From assembly GCA_902519325.1 (NCBI GenBank), contig CABYJU010000004.1, positions 1 through 64,000 on the forward strand: a stretch of DNA of 64,000 nucleotides, in the 5' to 3' direction. This DNA comes from an uncultured Pelagibacteraceae bacterium (GTDB lineage: Bacteria > Pseudomonadota > Alphaproteobacteria > Pelagibacterales > Pelagibacteraceae). Positions 25,884 to 37,566 of this stretch are shown here, one piece after another. Position numbers and translations under genes: made by a program. The notes beneath the pieces are model-generated. The model worked only from the letters and a program-made list of their open reading frames with translations, searched no databases and had not been told where the DNA came from. Each line of letters starts with the position of its first letter. The first letter of the stretch is position 1.

Positions 25884-26979
25884 GGACTCCAAAACTGTAG
25901 TAATAAAAATAGGTTCATCTTTGTTAATAAATGACAATAAAATTATTAGAGAAAAATGGCTTTTGGAATTTGCTAAAGATATTAAAGAGTTACAAAAACT
26001 TAAAAAGAACATTGTTATAGTGAGTTCTGGAGCAATTGCTTTAGGGTGTAAAAAATTACAATTAAATAAAAAAACTTTAAAGCTTGATAAAAGCCAAGCT
26101 GTTGCATCAATTGGACAAATAGAATTAATGAATCTTTTTAAAAAGACATTTAGCTCAAATAAAATAAATATTTCTCAAATTCTAATTACTTTAGAAGATA
26201 CAGAACAAAGAAGAAGAGCTATAAATGCTAAAAGAACTTTCGAAAACTTATTTGAGCTTAATTTTGTACCTGTTGTTAATGAAAATGATAGTATTGCAAC
26301 TTCTGAAATTAAATATGGAGATAATGACAGATTAGCATCAAGAGTTGCACAAATATCAGGTGCAGATTGCTTAATATTATTGTCTGATGTTGATGGATTG
26401 TATTCTAAAAACCCAAAAATTCATAAAAATGCTAAATTGATTAAAGAAATAAAAAATATTGATTCTAAAATTGAAAATTTTTCAAGTAAAAGCACAAGTG
26501 AGTATGGCACTGGCGGAATGAAAACGAAAATTGATGCTGCAAAAGTATGTCAAGTCTCGGGTTGCTATATGGCTATTGCAAATGGTTTAATTAAAAGACC
26601 AATTAAAAATATACTAGAACATAATTCTGGGACGTGGTTTTTGCCAAAAGTATCTAAATTAGATGCAAGAAAAAAATGGATAATTAGCTCTATATCTCCA
26701 AAAGGAGAGATTATTATAGATGATGGTGCTTTAAATGCTTTAAAAAATGGAAAAAGTTTATTAGCTGCAGGTATTAGAAAAGTTTCAGGAAAATTTGTTA
26801 AAGGTGATCATGTTAGAATTTTAGATAAAAATAACAAAGAATTTGCTAGAGGTTTAAGCAGTTTTACATCTGATGAGATATCCAAAATAAAAGGAGAACA
26901 TTCTAACAAAATTAGTAATCTTTTAGGCTATGTTACAAAGTCTGAAGTTATACATAAAGATGATATGGTTAAAATTTAA
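25873..26979 (+). CDS. proB: Glutamate 5-kinase
   Basis: ProB phosphorylates glutamate in the first step of proline synthesis. The 368-residue protein has the amino acid kinase domain (VVIKIGSSLL at the N-terminus, IVSSGAIALG, LLSDVDGLYSKNP) and a C-terminal PUA domain (about 280-365, starting WIISSISPKGEIIIDDGA). Its ATG overlaps obg by 11 bases, and its stop shares a base with the proA ATG, so obg-proB-proA are coupled. Confidence 0.97.
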   Translation: MYLKDSKTVVIKIGSSLLINDNKIIREKWLLEFAKDIKELQKLKKNIVIVSSGAIALGCKKLQLNKKTLKLDKSQAVASIGQIELMNLFKKTFSSNKINISQILITLEDTEQRRRAINAKRTFENLFELNFVPVVNENDSIATSEIKYGDNDRLASRVAQISGADCLILLSDVDGLYSKNPKIHKNAKLIKEIKNIDSKIENFSSKSTSEYGTGGMKTKIDAAKVCQVSGCYMAIANGLIKRPIKNILEHNSGTWFLPKVSKLDARKKWIISSISPKGEIIIDDGALNALKNGKSLLAAGIRKVSGKFVKGDHVRILDKNNKEFARGLSSFTSDEISKIKGEHSNKISNLLGYVTKSEVIHKDDMVKI

Positions 26980-28226
26980 TGAGTAAACTACTTAAAAAAA
27001 TTGGATTAAATTCTAGAAAAGCTTTGAATTCAAGTATTAGTCCAAAAAAAAAGAATAAAGTTTTAAAAGATTTTGTAAAATTAATTGAGATTAATAAGAA
27101 TAAAATTATTAGTGAAAATAAGAAAGATATTTTTTATGCACGAGGAAAAAAATTAAAAGAAAACTTAATTCAAAGACTCACTCTTAATAATAACAAATTA
27201 AAAAGTATAATTGACACTATTAAAACTATTACTTCTTTTAAAGATCCAGTTAATCAAGTAACTTCCAAATGGAAAAGGCCAAATGGACTTGAAATTAGAA
27301 GAGTTACAATACCAATAGGAGTTATAGGTGTAATATTTGAAAGTAGACCTAATGTTACTTCGGATGTATCAGCACTATGTTTTAAATCTGGAAATGCTGT
27401 TATATTGAGAGGTGGTTCAGAAGCCTATAATAGTAATAAAATTTTAGTAAATTTATTTAGGAAAGCTCTAAAAAAAAATAAAGTAAACGAAAATTACGTC
27501 CAGTTTATAAACAACAAGAGCAGAAAACTCGTCGATTATTTATTATCAAAAATGGAAAACTCCATTGATGTTGTAATACCACGAGGCGGAAAAAATTTAG
27601 TAAAAAAAGTTAAACAACTTTCAAAGGTGCCTGTTATTGGTCATTTGGAAGGAATTTGTCATACATATATTGATAAAGAGGCAGAAGATAATATGGCAAA
27701 CAAAATAGTGTTAAACGCTAAGTTGAGAAATACTAGTATATGTGGTGCAACTGAAACTCTATTAATACATAAAAGTAAATCGAAATCAGTGAATTTAATT
27801 TTAAATTCACTAGCTAAAAGCGGTTGTAAAATTTTAGCTGATAGAAAAATAAGCAAATTATTTAAAGGCAAAACATATCCTGCAAATAATAATACCTGGT
27901 CAAAAGAACATCTTTCACCCATTATTTCTGTTAAATTAGTGAATGATGTCAAAGAAGCAGTTGACCATGTCAACAAATATGGAACTATGCATACAGATGC
28001 AATAGTAACCAAAAACAAAAATGCAGCAAAATTCTTTATTAAAAATGTAAAAAGCTCTATTGCTATTCAAAATTCATCAACACAATTTGCTGACGGAGGC
28101 GAATTTGGATTTGGTGGAGAGGTTGGTATTTCAACAAACACCTTACCACCAAGAGGTCCTGTCGGTTTAAATCAGTTAGTAAGTTATAAATATGAAGTTT
28201 ATGGTTCGGGGCAAATTAGAAAATAA
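26979..28226 (+). CDS. proA: Gamma-glutamyl phosphate reductase
   Basis: ProA reduces glutamyl-5-phosphate to glutamate semialdehyde with NADPH. The 415-residue protein shows the family markers PIGVIGVIFESRPNV, LRGGSEAYNSN, VIPRGGKNLV, VIGHLEGICHTYID and the C-terminal GGEFGFGGEVGISTNTLPPRGPVGL. The catalytic cysteine lies in the NTSICGATETLL segment. Its 3' end overlaps nadD by 35 bases, the largest coding overlap in the window. Confidence 0.97.
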   Translation: MSKLLKKIGLNSRKALNSSISPKKKNKVLKDFVKLIEINKNKIISENKKDIFYARGKKLKENLIQRLTLNNNKLKSIIDTIKTITSFKDPVNQVTSKWKRPNGLEIRRVTIPIGVIGVIFESRPNVTSDVSALCFKSGNAVILRGGSEAYNSNKILVNLFRKALKKNKVNENYVQFINNKSRKLVDYLLSKMENSIDVVIPRGGKNLVKKVKQLSKVPVIGHLEGICHTYIDKEAEDNMANKIVLNAKLRNTSICGATETLLIHKSKSKSVNLILNSLAKSGCKILADRKISKLFKGKTYPANNNTWSKEHLSPIISVKLVNDVKEAVDHVNKYGTMHTDAIVTKNKNAAKFFIKNVKSSIAIQNSSTQFADGGEFGFGGEVGISTNTLPPRGPVGLNQLVSYKYEVYGSGQIRK

Positions 28227-28734
28227 AAGAATTGGTATACTCGGTGGATCGTTTGATCCAGCACATGTTGGTCATGTAAGAATTTCTAAATTAGCAAAAA
28301 AAAATTATAATTTGAGCCAAGTTATATGGGCTATAACAAAACAAAATCCATTTAAAAAAAATAATCCAAATGATCTATATAAAAGAACAGCTTATGCAAA
28401 AAAAATTAATAAAAATAATAAATTTATAAAAGTTAAATGTTTTGAAGAAATAATAAAATCTAATCGTACAGTAGATTTAATTACATATTTAAAAAAAAAA
28501 TTTAAACATTCAGAAATATATTTTTTAATGGGGGCAGATAACCTAATAAATTTTCATAAATGGAAAGGGTCCAATTCAATAACTAAAATGTGCAAAATAT
28601 TGGTGTTTGATCGAAATGGATACAAATCAAAGGCTTTTAGATCTAAATCATTTAAGAAATATAATAAAAAAGCAGTTGAATTTATAAAGTTTAATAAAGT
28701 CAATATTTCATCTTCTCAATTAAGAAAAATTTGA
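28192..28734 (+). CDS. nadD: Nicotinate-nucleotide adenylyltransferase
   Basis: NadD adenylates nicotinate mononucleotide in NAD synthesis. The 180-residue protein carries GILGGSFDPAHVGH (nucleotidyltransferase HxGH motif) near the N-terminus, FLMGADNLINFHKW, and the terminal ISSSQLR motif. Two starts are possible, ATG 28192 and ATG 28201; both lie inside proA, and even the later one gives a 26-base overlap. The obg-proBA-nadD-rsfS order is the alphaproteobacterial norm. Confidence 0.96.
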   Translation: MKFMVRGKLENKRIGILGGSFDPAHVGHVRISKLAKKNYNLSQVIWAITKQNPFKKNNPNDLYKRTAYAKKINKNNKFIKVKCFEEIIKSNRTVDLITYLKKKFKHSEIYFLMGADNLINFHKWKGSNSITKMCKILVFDRNGYKSKAFRSKSFKKYNKKAVEFIKFNKVNISSSQLRKI

Positions 28735-28751
28735 TACTCTTAATTTAATTA

Positions 28752-29102
28752 ATGGAAAAAATATCAGCTCTTAAAGATGAAATAATCAAAACGCTTGATA
28801 TTAATAAAGCCTTAGACATAGTTTCAATAGATCTCGAAGGAAAATCATCAGTTGCGGACTTTATGATTATAGCTAGTGGTACATCATCAAGACATATTCA
28901 AGCTTTATCTGAACAAGTTTTTGAAAAATTAAAAATTAATGGTGTAAATAATTGTAAAATTGAAGGAAAAGATAGTAATGATTGGAAGCTTGTAGATGGA
29001 ATAGACTTAATTGTTCATATTTTCAATCCTGAAAAAAGAAAATTTTATGAATTAGAAAAAATGTGGTCAGAATTAATTCCTAAAGAAAAACTGATCATAT
29101 GA
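28752..29102 (+). CDS. rsfS: Ribosomal silencing factor RsfS
   Basis: RsfS binds L14 and blocks subunit joining when nutrients are scarce. The 116-residue protein shows VADFMIIASGTSSRHIQALSE near residues 35-55 and the terminal segment with DWKLVDGIDLIVHIF. Length and position after nadD are standard. In most alphaproteobacteria rlmH follows; here ctpA begins inside the last codon of rsfS instead. Confidence 0.95.
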   Translation: MEKISALKDEIIKTLDINKALDIVSIDLEGKSSVADFMIIASGTSSRHIQALSEQVFEKLKINGVNNCKIEGKDSNDWKLVDGIDLIVHIFNPEKRKFYELEKMWSELIPKEKLII

Positions 29103-30232
29103 AAAAAGTATACTTAATAGCTTCTTTATTTTTTTTCATATTTACAAATCCAATTTTGAGTAATGAAAACGATATTTACAAAAAAATTGATTTATTCAGC
29201 GAAGTCTTAGATAAAATTAATAAAGAATATGTTGACGAAGTTAATCAGAGTGAAGCAATGGATGCTGCTATAAACGGCGTTTTGCAATCTTTGGATCCTT
29301 ATTCAGCATATATGTCTCCGGACTCGTTTAAAAATATGCAAACTGAGACTAGCGGAGAATTTGGAGGATTGGGCATTGAAGTCAGTATGGAGGCTGGTGT
29401 CGTAAAAGTAATTTCTCCAATTGATAACTCGCCAGCTGAGGAGGTTGGTGTTAAGGCTGGAGATTACATCGTTAAAATTGATGATGTTCAAGTTCAAGGA
29501 AAAACTCTTTCTGAAGCTGTAGAATTGATGAGAGGCCCAGTTGGTTCTGATATAGAGATTACTGTTAGAAGAAGAGGAGAAAGAAAAGCGCTTATATTTA
29601 CAATTACAAGAGAAATAATACAAGTTGCATCTGTAAAGTCAGAAATTAAAGATGATCAAACAGCTTATATAAGATTAACATCATTCAATGAAAATAGTAG
29701 TAAACAAATAAAAAATAAAATCAAAGAATTTAAGAAAAATAAGAAAATTAAAAATTACATATTAGATTTAAGAAACAATCCTGGTGGATTGTTATCTCAA
29801 GCAATAAAAATTTCAGATTATTTTTTAGAAAATGGAGAAATAGTTTCAACAAAAAGTAAAAGGAAGTATGAAAATAGAAAATGGTTTGCAAAAAAAGGAG
29901 ATATTATTGATGGAGAAACAATGGTTATTTTGATTAATTATGGATCTGCATCAGCATCTGAGATTGTTGCAGGAGCACTACAAGATCACAAAAGAGCGAT
30001 ATTAGTAGGAGAGAGTACATATGGAAAAGGGTCAGTCCAGTCAATTATTCCTTTAGAAAATGAAGGTGCCATAAGACTTACTGTTTCTAAATACTATCTC
30101 CCATCAGGTAAATCGATTTCAAGAGTAGGTGTAAATCCAGATATAGTTATTGCTGAAGGTTCAGATGAATTTAGAATAAATACAGATACCGATAACCAGT
30201 TGGAATTTGCTCTTAAATTATTAAATGGTTAA
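29099..30232 (+). CDS. ctpA: C-terminal processing peptidase (S41 family), CtpA
   Basis: This 377-residue protein is a periplasmic serine protease that trims C-termini of exported proteins. A signal peptide covers about the first 21 residues (KKVYLIASLFFFIFTNPILS). A PDZ domain (about 75-160, with GEFGGLGIEV) is followed by the S41 catalytic domain with the serine in NYGSASASEIVAGAL and the lysine in STYGKGSVQSI. It lacks the long C-terminal extension of many homologues. It overlaps rsfS by four bases (ATGA); the rlmH and envC genes usually found before it are missing. Confidence 0.95.
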   Translation: MKKVYLIASLFFFIFTNPILSNENDIYKKIDLFSEVLDKINKEYVDEVNQSEAMDAAINGVLQSLDPYSAYMSPDSFKNMQTETSGEFGGLGIEVSMEAGVVKVISPIDNSPAEEVGVKAGDYIVKIDDVQVQGKTLSEAVELMRGPVGSDIEITVRRRGERKALIFTITREIIQVASVKSEIKDDQTAYIRLTSFNENSSKQIKNKIKEFKKNKKIKNYILDLRNNPGGLLSQAIKISDYFLENGEIVSTKSKRKYENRKWFAKKGDIIDGETMVILINYGSASASEIVAGALQDHKRAILVGESTYGKGSVQSIIPLENEGAIRLTVSKYYLPSGKSISRVGVNPDIVIAEGSDEFRINTDTDNQLEFALKLLNG

Positions 30233-30234
30233 GA

Positions 30235-30711
30235 ATGAAAGAAAAATTTCAAAAACTTCCACTAAGAAATGGTGTTGGTATCGCAGTCTTAAATAAAGAA
30301 AATAAGATATTTGTTGCAAAAAGAATTGATAATCCTGCTGATTTTTGGCAGATGCCTCAAGGTGGTATTGATGAAGGTGAAAATTATTTTGATGCAGCGT
30401 TGAGGGAACTTAAAGAAGAAACAAGCATAAAGTCAGTAGAACTAATTAAAGAAATAAACAAATACACAACTTACGATCTTCCTGATCGCCTCTTAGGAAT
30501 TATTTGGAAAGGAAAATATAAAGGCCAAAAGCAAAAGTGGTTTATTGTAAAGTTTAATGGAGAGGAAAATGAAATTAATATTAAAACTAAACATCCTGAA
30601 TTCTTAGATTGGAAATGGATAGATATTAAAGATTTAACAACTAAAGTTGTAGATTTTAAACTTCATGTTTACCAAGAAATTCAAAAAGAACTAGAAAAAG
30701 TAGTTAATTAA
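30235..30711 (+). CDS. rppH: RNA pyrophosphohydrolase (Nudix)
   Basis: RppH removes pyrophosphate from 5' triphosphorylated RNA to start mRNA decay. The 158-residue protein starts the domain with LPLRNGVGIAVLN and contains FWQMPQGGIDEGE and the Nudix box through RELKEETSI, where the final glycine of the consensus is serine. The KGQKQKWF segment is typical of RppH. It follows ctpA closely and its 3' end overlaps the convergent atpC by eight bases. Confidence 0.94.
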   Translation: MKEKFQKLPLRNGVGIAVLNKENKIFVAKRIDNPADFWQMPQGGIDEGENYFDAALRELKEETSIKSVELIKEINKYTTYDLPDRLLGIIWKGKYKGQKQKWFIVKFNGEENEINIKTKHPEFLDWKWIDIKDLTTKVVDFKLHVYQEIQKELEKVVN

Positions 30712-31101
30712 TACTTATAGATTTTAGAACTTCGACTTTGTGATTTAAAAGAAATCTTTTTTGATCATCGATATTATCTTTTGATAATTCTGCTTCAGCA
30801 CTGCTTATCGACTCAGATACAAAATTTTTATCAGCATCTTTTAAATCAAAAATTGAGCTAGTTAACACAGATAACGTATTATCTTTAAATTCGACAATAC
30901 CATCTTCAACATAAAAGTTTTGTTCCTCAGATTCAGAAAATACTCTAATTATTCCTGGTTTTAAAAATGAGATAATTGGAATATGGTCTTTAAGAATACC
31001 AATCTCTCCTTCAACAGCAGGAATTACAACTTCAAATACATTGTCTTTTGAAAGAAAAGATTGTTCTGGGTTTACAATATCTATATTAAAAAGATTACTC
31101 A

Positions 31102-31102
<1 letters not shown>
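30704..31102 (-). CDS. atpC: ATP synthase F1 epsilon subunit
   Basis: The epsilon subunit is part of the central rotor stalk and can inhibit ATP hydrolysis. The 132-residue protein has the beta-sandwich signature VVIPAVEGEIGILKDHIPIISFLKPG and a C-terminal helical pair. It is the last gene of atpHAGDC; its ATG shares a base with the atpD stop. The stop overlaps rppH on the other strand. Confidence 0.96.
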
Positions 31103-33407
<2,305 letters not shown>

Positions 33408-33413
33408 TTATAA

Positions 33414-34934
33414 TTATTTAATTCCTTTAATTAATTCAACTAATTGTTTTTCAATGTCTTCCTCAATCTTTCCAGTTTTGGCAATAGACTCCATAATCTC
33501 AGGTTTATCAGATTTACACTTTTGTAGAACTTTATTTTCAAAGTCGGCTACATCTTTAAGTTCAATATCATCCAAATAACCTTTTACACCACAGAAAATT
33601 GATATAACTTGTTCTGCAACTGTCATGGGAGAATATTGTCCTTGTTTTAAAAGTTCAGTTAGTTTGGAACCTCTATTTAAAAGTTTCTGTGTAGATGCAT
33701 CTAAATCAGATCCAAATTGAGCGAAAGCTGCCATTTCTCTGTATTGAGCTAACTCTAATTTAATTGATCCAGCTACAGATTTCATAGCTTTAGTTTGTGC
33801 AGCTGATCCAACTCTAGATACGGATAATCCAACGTTTACTGCTGGTCTAATTCCTTGATTGAATAGTTCAGTTTCTAAAAATATTTGCCCATCTGTAATA
33901 GATATTACATTTGTTGGAATATATGCAGAAACATCGCCTGCTTGTGTTTCAATAATTGGTAGCGCAGTTAAAGAACCTCCTCCATTTTCATCACTTAATT
34001 TAGCAGCTCTTTCTAATAATCTACTATGTAAATAAAACACATCTCCTGGGTATGCTTCACGCCCCGGTGGTCTTCTTAATAATAGTGACATTTGTCTATA
34101 TGCAACTGCTTGCTTGGATAAATCATCGTAAATAATTAAGGCATGCATTCCATTATCTCTAAAATATTCTCCCATAGTGCATCCTGTATAAGGAGCTAAA
34201 AACTGAAGAGGTGCAGAGTCTGAGGCTGTTGCAGAAACTATAGTCGTATATTCCATTGCACCAGCATCTTCTAAAGTTTTTACAATCTGAGCAACCGTTG
34301 ATCTTTTTTGTCCAATTGCAACATATATACAATAAAGTTTTTTACTTTCATCGTCTGACTCATTAATTTTCTTTTGATTTATAATTGTATCGATAGCTAC
34401 TGCAGTTTTACCTGTTTGACGATCTCCAATTATAAGTTCCCTTTGTCCTCTTCCAACGGGAATTAAGCTATCAATTGCTTTTAAACCTGTTTGCATTGGT
34501 TCGCCAACTGATTGTCGTGGAATAATTCCTGGCGCTTTAACTTCAACTCTTTTTCTCTCTAAACTTTTATCTAAAGCTCCTTTTCCGTCAATTGGATTTC
34601 CTAATCCATCAACAACTCTTCCTAAAAGTTGTTTTCCAACTGGTACATCAACAATCGCACCAGTTCTTTTTACAGTATCTCCCTCTTTAATTTCTCTATC
34701 ATCGCCAAATATAACAACACCAACGTTGTCGCTCTCTAAGTTTAATGCCATTCCTTTAGAGCCATCAGAAAACTCAACCATTTCTCCTGCCTGAACATTA
34801 TCCAAGCCGTAAATTCTTGCAATTCCATCTCCTACAGACAATACTTGTCCGACCTCTGAAACTTCAGCTCTATCGCCAAGTTTTTTTATCTGTTCTTTTA
34901 GTATTTTTGTTACTTCTGAAGGATTTATTTCCAT
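33414..34934 (-). CDS. atpA: ATP synthase F1 alpha subunit
   Basis: The non-catalytic nucleotide-binding subunit of F1. The 506-residue protein has the P-loop [13 protein letters not shown] near 169-181, [25 protein letters not shown] split around it, and the [11 protein letters not shown] and [15 protein letters not shown] segments. Length is typical. Its ATG directly follows the atpH stop. Confidence 0.99.
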   Translation of the reverse strand: MEINPSEVTKILKEQIKKLGDRAEVSEVGQVLSVGDGIARIYGLDNVQAGEMVEFSDGSKGMALNLESDNVGVVIFGDDREIKEGDTVKRTGAIVDVPVGKQLLGRVVDGLGNPIDGKGALDKSLERKRVEVKAPGIIPRQSVGEPMQTGLKAIDSLIPVGRGQRELIIGDRQTGKTAVAIDTIINQKKINESDDESKKLYCIYVAIGQKRSTVAQIVKTLEDAGAMEYTTIVSATASDSAPLQFLAPYTGCTMGEYFRDNGMHALIIYDDLSKQAVAYRQMSLLLRRPPGREAYPGDVFYLHSRLLERAAKLSDENGGGSLTALPIIETQAGDVSAYIPTNVISITDGQIFLETELFNQGIRPAVNVGLSVSRVGSAAQTKAMKSVAGSIKLELAQYREMAAFAQFGSDLDASTQKLLNRGSKLTELLKQGQYSPMTVAEQVISIFCGVKGYLDDIELKDVADFENKVLQKCKSDKPEIMESIAKTGKIEEDIEKQLVELIKGIK

Positions 34935-35489
34935 TTATGCCTCTATCATTTGTTTTTGAATTTGTTGCAGTTTATTTTTAATAGAATTATCTACCATTGT
35001 GCTTCCCACTTTTAAAACCAAACCACCAATTAAACTTGGGTCAAATTTATAATTTAATTGTATCTTTGCTCCAAAGTTTTGAGATAACTCTTCTTTAATT
35101 TTAGAAATATCTGTTTCATTAAGTTCTTTAGCTGAAAAAAGCTCTGCTTTTATCTCGCCTCTAGCTTTCGAGCATACCTCTATAAAATCACTTAAAATTT
35201 TTTCTAAATAAAAAAATCTTCTTTTTTGTATTAAAAAAATCAGAAATCTTTTTAAAAGATTATCAAAATTGTTTTTTTCAGAAATTGTTTCAATAACTCT
35301 AGTTAAATCCTCAATGCTTGTCGTGGGGTTTTTAATTAAATATCTAAATTCTTCACTCTCATTAATGAGTCTAATTATTGCAACAACTTGTTCCTCTACC
35401 TTTGCTAGAGATTTATCTTCATTAGCCAGCTCAAATAATGCTTGCGCGTAACTGTTATTAGAAGTTATTGATATTTTGTTTTCGCTCAA
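34935..35489 (-). CDS. atpH: ATP synthase F1 delta subunit
   Basis: The delta subunit links F1 to the peripheral stalk. The 184-residue protein starts the domain with NSYAQALFELANE and ends with DPSLIGGLVLKVGSTMVDNSIKNKL, both typical. The start codon is TTG (35487-35489): no ATG lies in frame upstream before the promoter, and the N-terminal alignment fits this position. A weak start on the first gene of an operon may limit expression. The F0 genes are not in this window, as is usual for alphaproteobacteria. Confidence 0.95.
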   Translation of the reverse strand: MSENKISITSNNSYAQALFELANEDKSLAKVEEQVVAIIRLINESEEFRYLIKNPTTSIEDLTRVIETISEKNNFDNLLKRFLIFLIQKRRFFYLEKILSDFIEVCSKARGEIKAELFSAKELNETDISKIKEELSQNFGAKIQLNYKFDPSLIGGLVLKVGSTMVDNSIKNKLQQIQKQMIEA

Positions 35490-35527
35490 TTTATACTCTC
35501 AATTGTGAAGATGTTTAAAATTTTGCT

Positions 35528-35556
35528 TAGATAACATACGAATTATCAGTCTTCAA
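35528..35556 (-). promoter_or_regulatory. Candidate promoter for the atpHAGDC operon
   Basis: On the minus strand TTGAAG (35551-35556) and TATCTA (35528-35533) are 17 bases apart in the 102-base gap between priA and atpH. The start point would be near 35521, about 32 bases before the TTG start. The octamer TTCACAAT also occurs twice on the minus strand, on either side of this promoter (around 35502 and 35566), with unknown meaning. Confidence 0.45.
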
Positions 35557-35591
35557 GGCTCAGATTGTGAAAAATGGTAAGATTTAATGGG

Positions 35592-37547
35592 CTAATTGAA
35601 GCTGATAGGGTCAACATCAACTGAAAGTTTCATTCCTTTGGAGAGTTGAAATTCTTTCAATACATCTTTCAATTTTTTCTGAATACTAGATGTTTTTTTT
35701 GCTCTTATTAATAGTCTATTTCTGAATTTTTTATTAATTCTATATATTGGGGCGTTTACAGGTCCTAAAATTTTTGCATCTATAGACTTTGATAAAATAT
35801 TTTTAAGTTTTGTGGCATCTATATCTAATTTTTTTTCATTTGATGAAGATAAAATTAAAGCAATAAATCTTTCGTAGGGAGGTAAATTATTCTTTTTTCT
35901 TAAATTTAATTCATTTTCTAAAAATTTAAAAGGATCTTCATTTGTAATTTGATTTATAACTTCTGGTTTTAAGTTATATGTTTGGAAATAAATATTTGCT
36001 GGCTTGCCAGTTCTGCCTGCTCTTCCTGATAACTGGTGGTAAAGTTGTAAATTTTTCTCAGTGCTCCTAAGATCGTGTCCTTGAGAAGTCAAATCAATAT
36101 CTAATACAACAATACAATTCAATTTTGGAAAGTGAAATCCTTTTGATATTAATTGAGTGCCGACAAGAATGTCTATTTCACCAGATATAATTTTATCCAA
36201 TTTATCTTTACCAGATGCTTTATTCATTGTGTCGCTGGAAAAAATTATTGTTTTTTTATTAGGGAATAAGTTTTTAACCTCTTCAGCAATTTTCTCTACT
36301 CCAGGTCCACTAAATACAAACTCACAAAAATCTCCTTTTTTACAATCTCTATTTAATTTTGATTTATATCCACAGTAATGACACAAAAGAATTTTTTTAT
36401 TTTTGTGAAATACTAAATTTATAGAACACCTAGGGCATGTAAAAACATTTAAACATTTTTTACATAAAACGTAGGGCGCAAAACCTCTTCTATTTATGAA
36501 GAAGAGAATTTGATCTTTTTTATTTAAATGTTCTTTTACTTTTTCAATAGTTTTGAGAGATATAGAACTTTTGGTTGCTAGTTGATTTTGATAAAGATCT
36601 ATAACATGGTGTTTGGGCAAATTCGCACCTTTATATCGATTAAGCAATCTTGAGTAATTATATTTTTTAATTTTAATATTTTCATATGTTTCGATTGATG
36701 GAACTGCAGTTACTAAATTTACTGGAATATTTTCATGTTTAGCTCTTGATATTGCCATATCTCTAGCATTATAAATAATTCCTTCATCTTGTTTATAAGA
36801 TTGATCGTGCTCTTCATCTACAGTTATCAAACCTAATTTTTTGAATGGCAGAAATAAGGATGATCTTGCTCCGAGTACTACTTTAATTTTCCCTGCTGAT
36901 AATCCATTCCATATAATTTTTCTATTTTTTGGGCTGACTTTTGAATGCCAAACTGCAGCTTCAAATCCAAAATAAGATTTAAATTTTTTTTCAAATTCAT
37001 TTGTTAGTCCTATTTCTGGTAATAAAATTAGAGCCTGTGATCCCATATTTATAATTTTTTCAATAGCTTTAAAATAAACTATTGTTTTTCCTGAACCAGT
37101 TGTACCTTGAAGTAAATGAACTCTAAAACTGCTATCATTTTTAGATAGCTCTTTATAAGCCTTTTCTTGCTCTTCAGAAAGTTGATAACTTTCTTTTTCG
37201 CTTGATGAATCATATTTTAATAGATCGATGTCATTTTTTATTTTTAAATTTTTGTCATTAATCAAATGAAGTTTTAAACACATTCCTAGGGGTACAAGAT
37301 TGTAGTTAGAAAACCACTTTAGAAAATTAATTGTATTTTTACTTAGTGGTTCAATTTCAATTTTTTCATTTATAGATTTTAATTTAAATTCTTTATTATT
37401 CTTTTCTTCAAAAATATCCCAAATTACACCAATAATATTTTTCTTACCAAAAGGTACTTTTACATAATCTCCTGGTTTTAATTTAATATTACTTAGATAT
37501 GTAAATGGATGATCAAATATATTAGGTAATAGAACCGGATATTTCAT
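35592..37547 (-). CDS. priA: Primosomal protein N' (replication restart helicase PriA)
   Basis: PriA recognises stalled forks and reloads the replisome. The 651-residue protein has an N-terminal DNA-binding domain (about 1-110), helicase motifs GTTGSGKT (about 165-172) and DEEHDQSYKQ, and a cysteine-rich zinc region from about 395 to 435 (CKKC, CPRC, CHYC and CKKGDFC). The later motifs GTQLISKGFHFPKL and QLSGRAGRTGKP are intact. Placement just before atpH is standard in alphaproteobacteria. Confidence 0.97.
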   Translation of the reverse strand: MKYPVLLPNIFDHPFTYLSNIKLKPGDYVKVPFGKKNIIGVIWDIFEEKNNKEFKLKSINEKIEIEPLSKNTINFLKWFSNYNLVPLGMCLKLHLINDKNLKIKNDIDLLKYDSSSEKESYQLSEEQEKAYKELSKNDSSFRVHLLQGTTGSGKTIVYFKAIEKIINMGSQALILLPEIGLTNEFEKKFKSYFGFEAAVWHSKVSPKNRKIIWNGLSAGKIKVVLGARSSLFLPFKKLGLITVDEEHDQSYKQDEGIIYNARDMAISRAKHENIPVNLVTAVPSIETYENIKIKKYNYSRLLNRYKGANLPKHHVIDLYQNQLATKSSISLKTIEKVKEHLNKKDQILFFINRRGFAPYVLCKKCLNVFTCPRCSINLVFHKNKKILLCHYCGYKSKLNRDCKKGDFCEFVFSGPGVEKIAEEVKNLFPNKKTIIFSSDTMNKASGKDKLDKIISGEIDILVGTQLISKGFHFPKLNCIVVLDIDLTSQGHDLRSTEKNLQLYHQLSGRAGRTGKPANIYFQTYNLKPEVINQITNEDPFKFLENELNLRKKNNLPPYERFIALILSSSNEKKLDIDATKLKNILSKSIDAKILGPVNAPIYRINKKFRNRLLIRAKKTSSIQKKLKDVLKEFQLSKGMKLSVDVDPISFN

Positions 37548-37566
37548 AAATTAATTATGATATATA

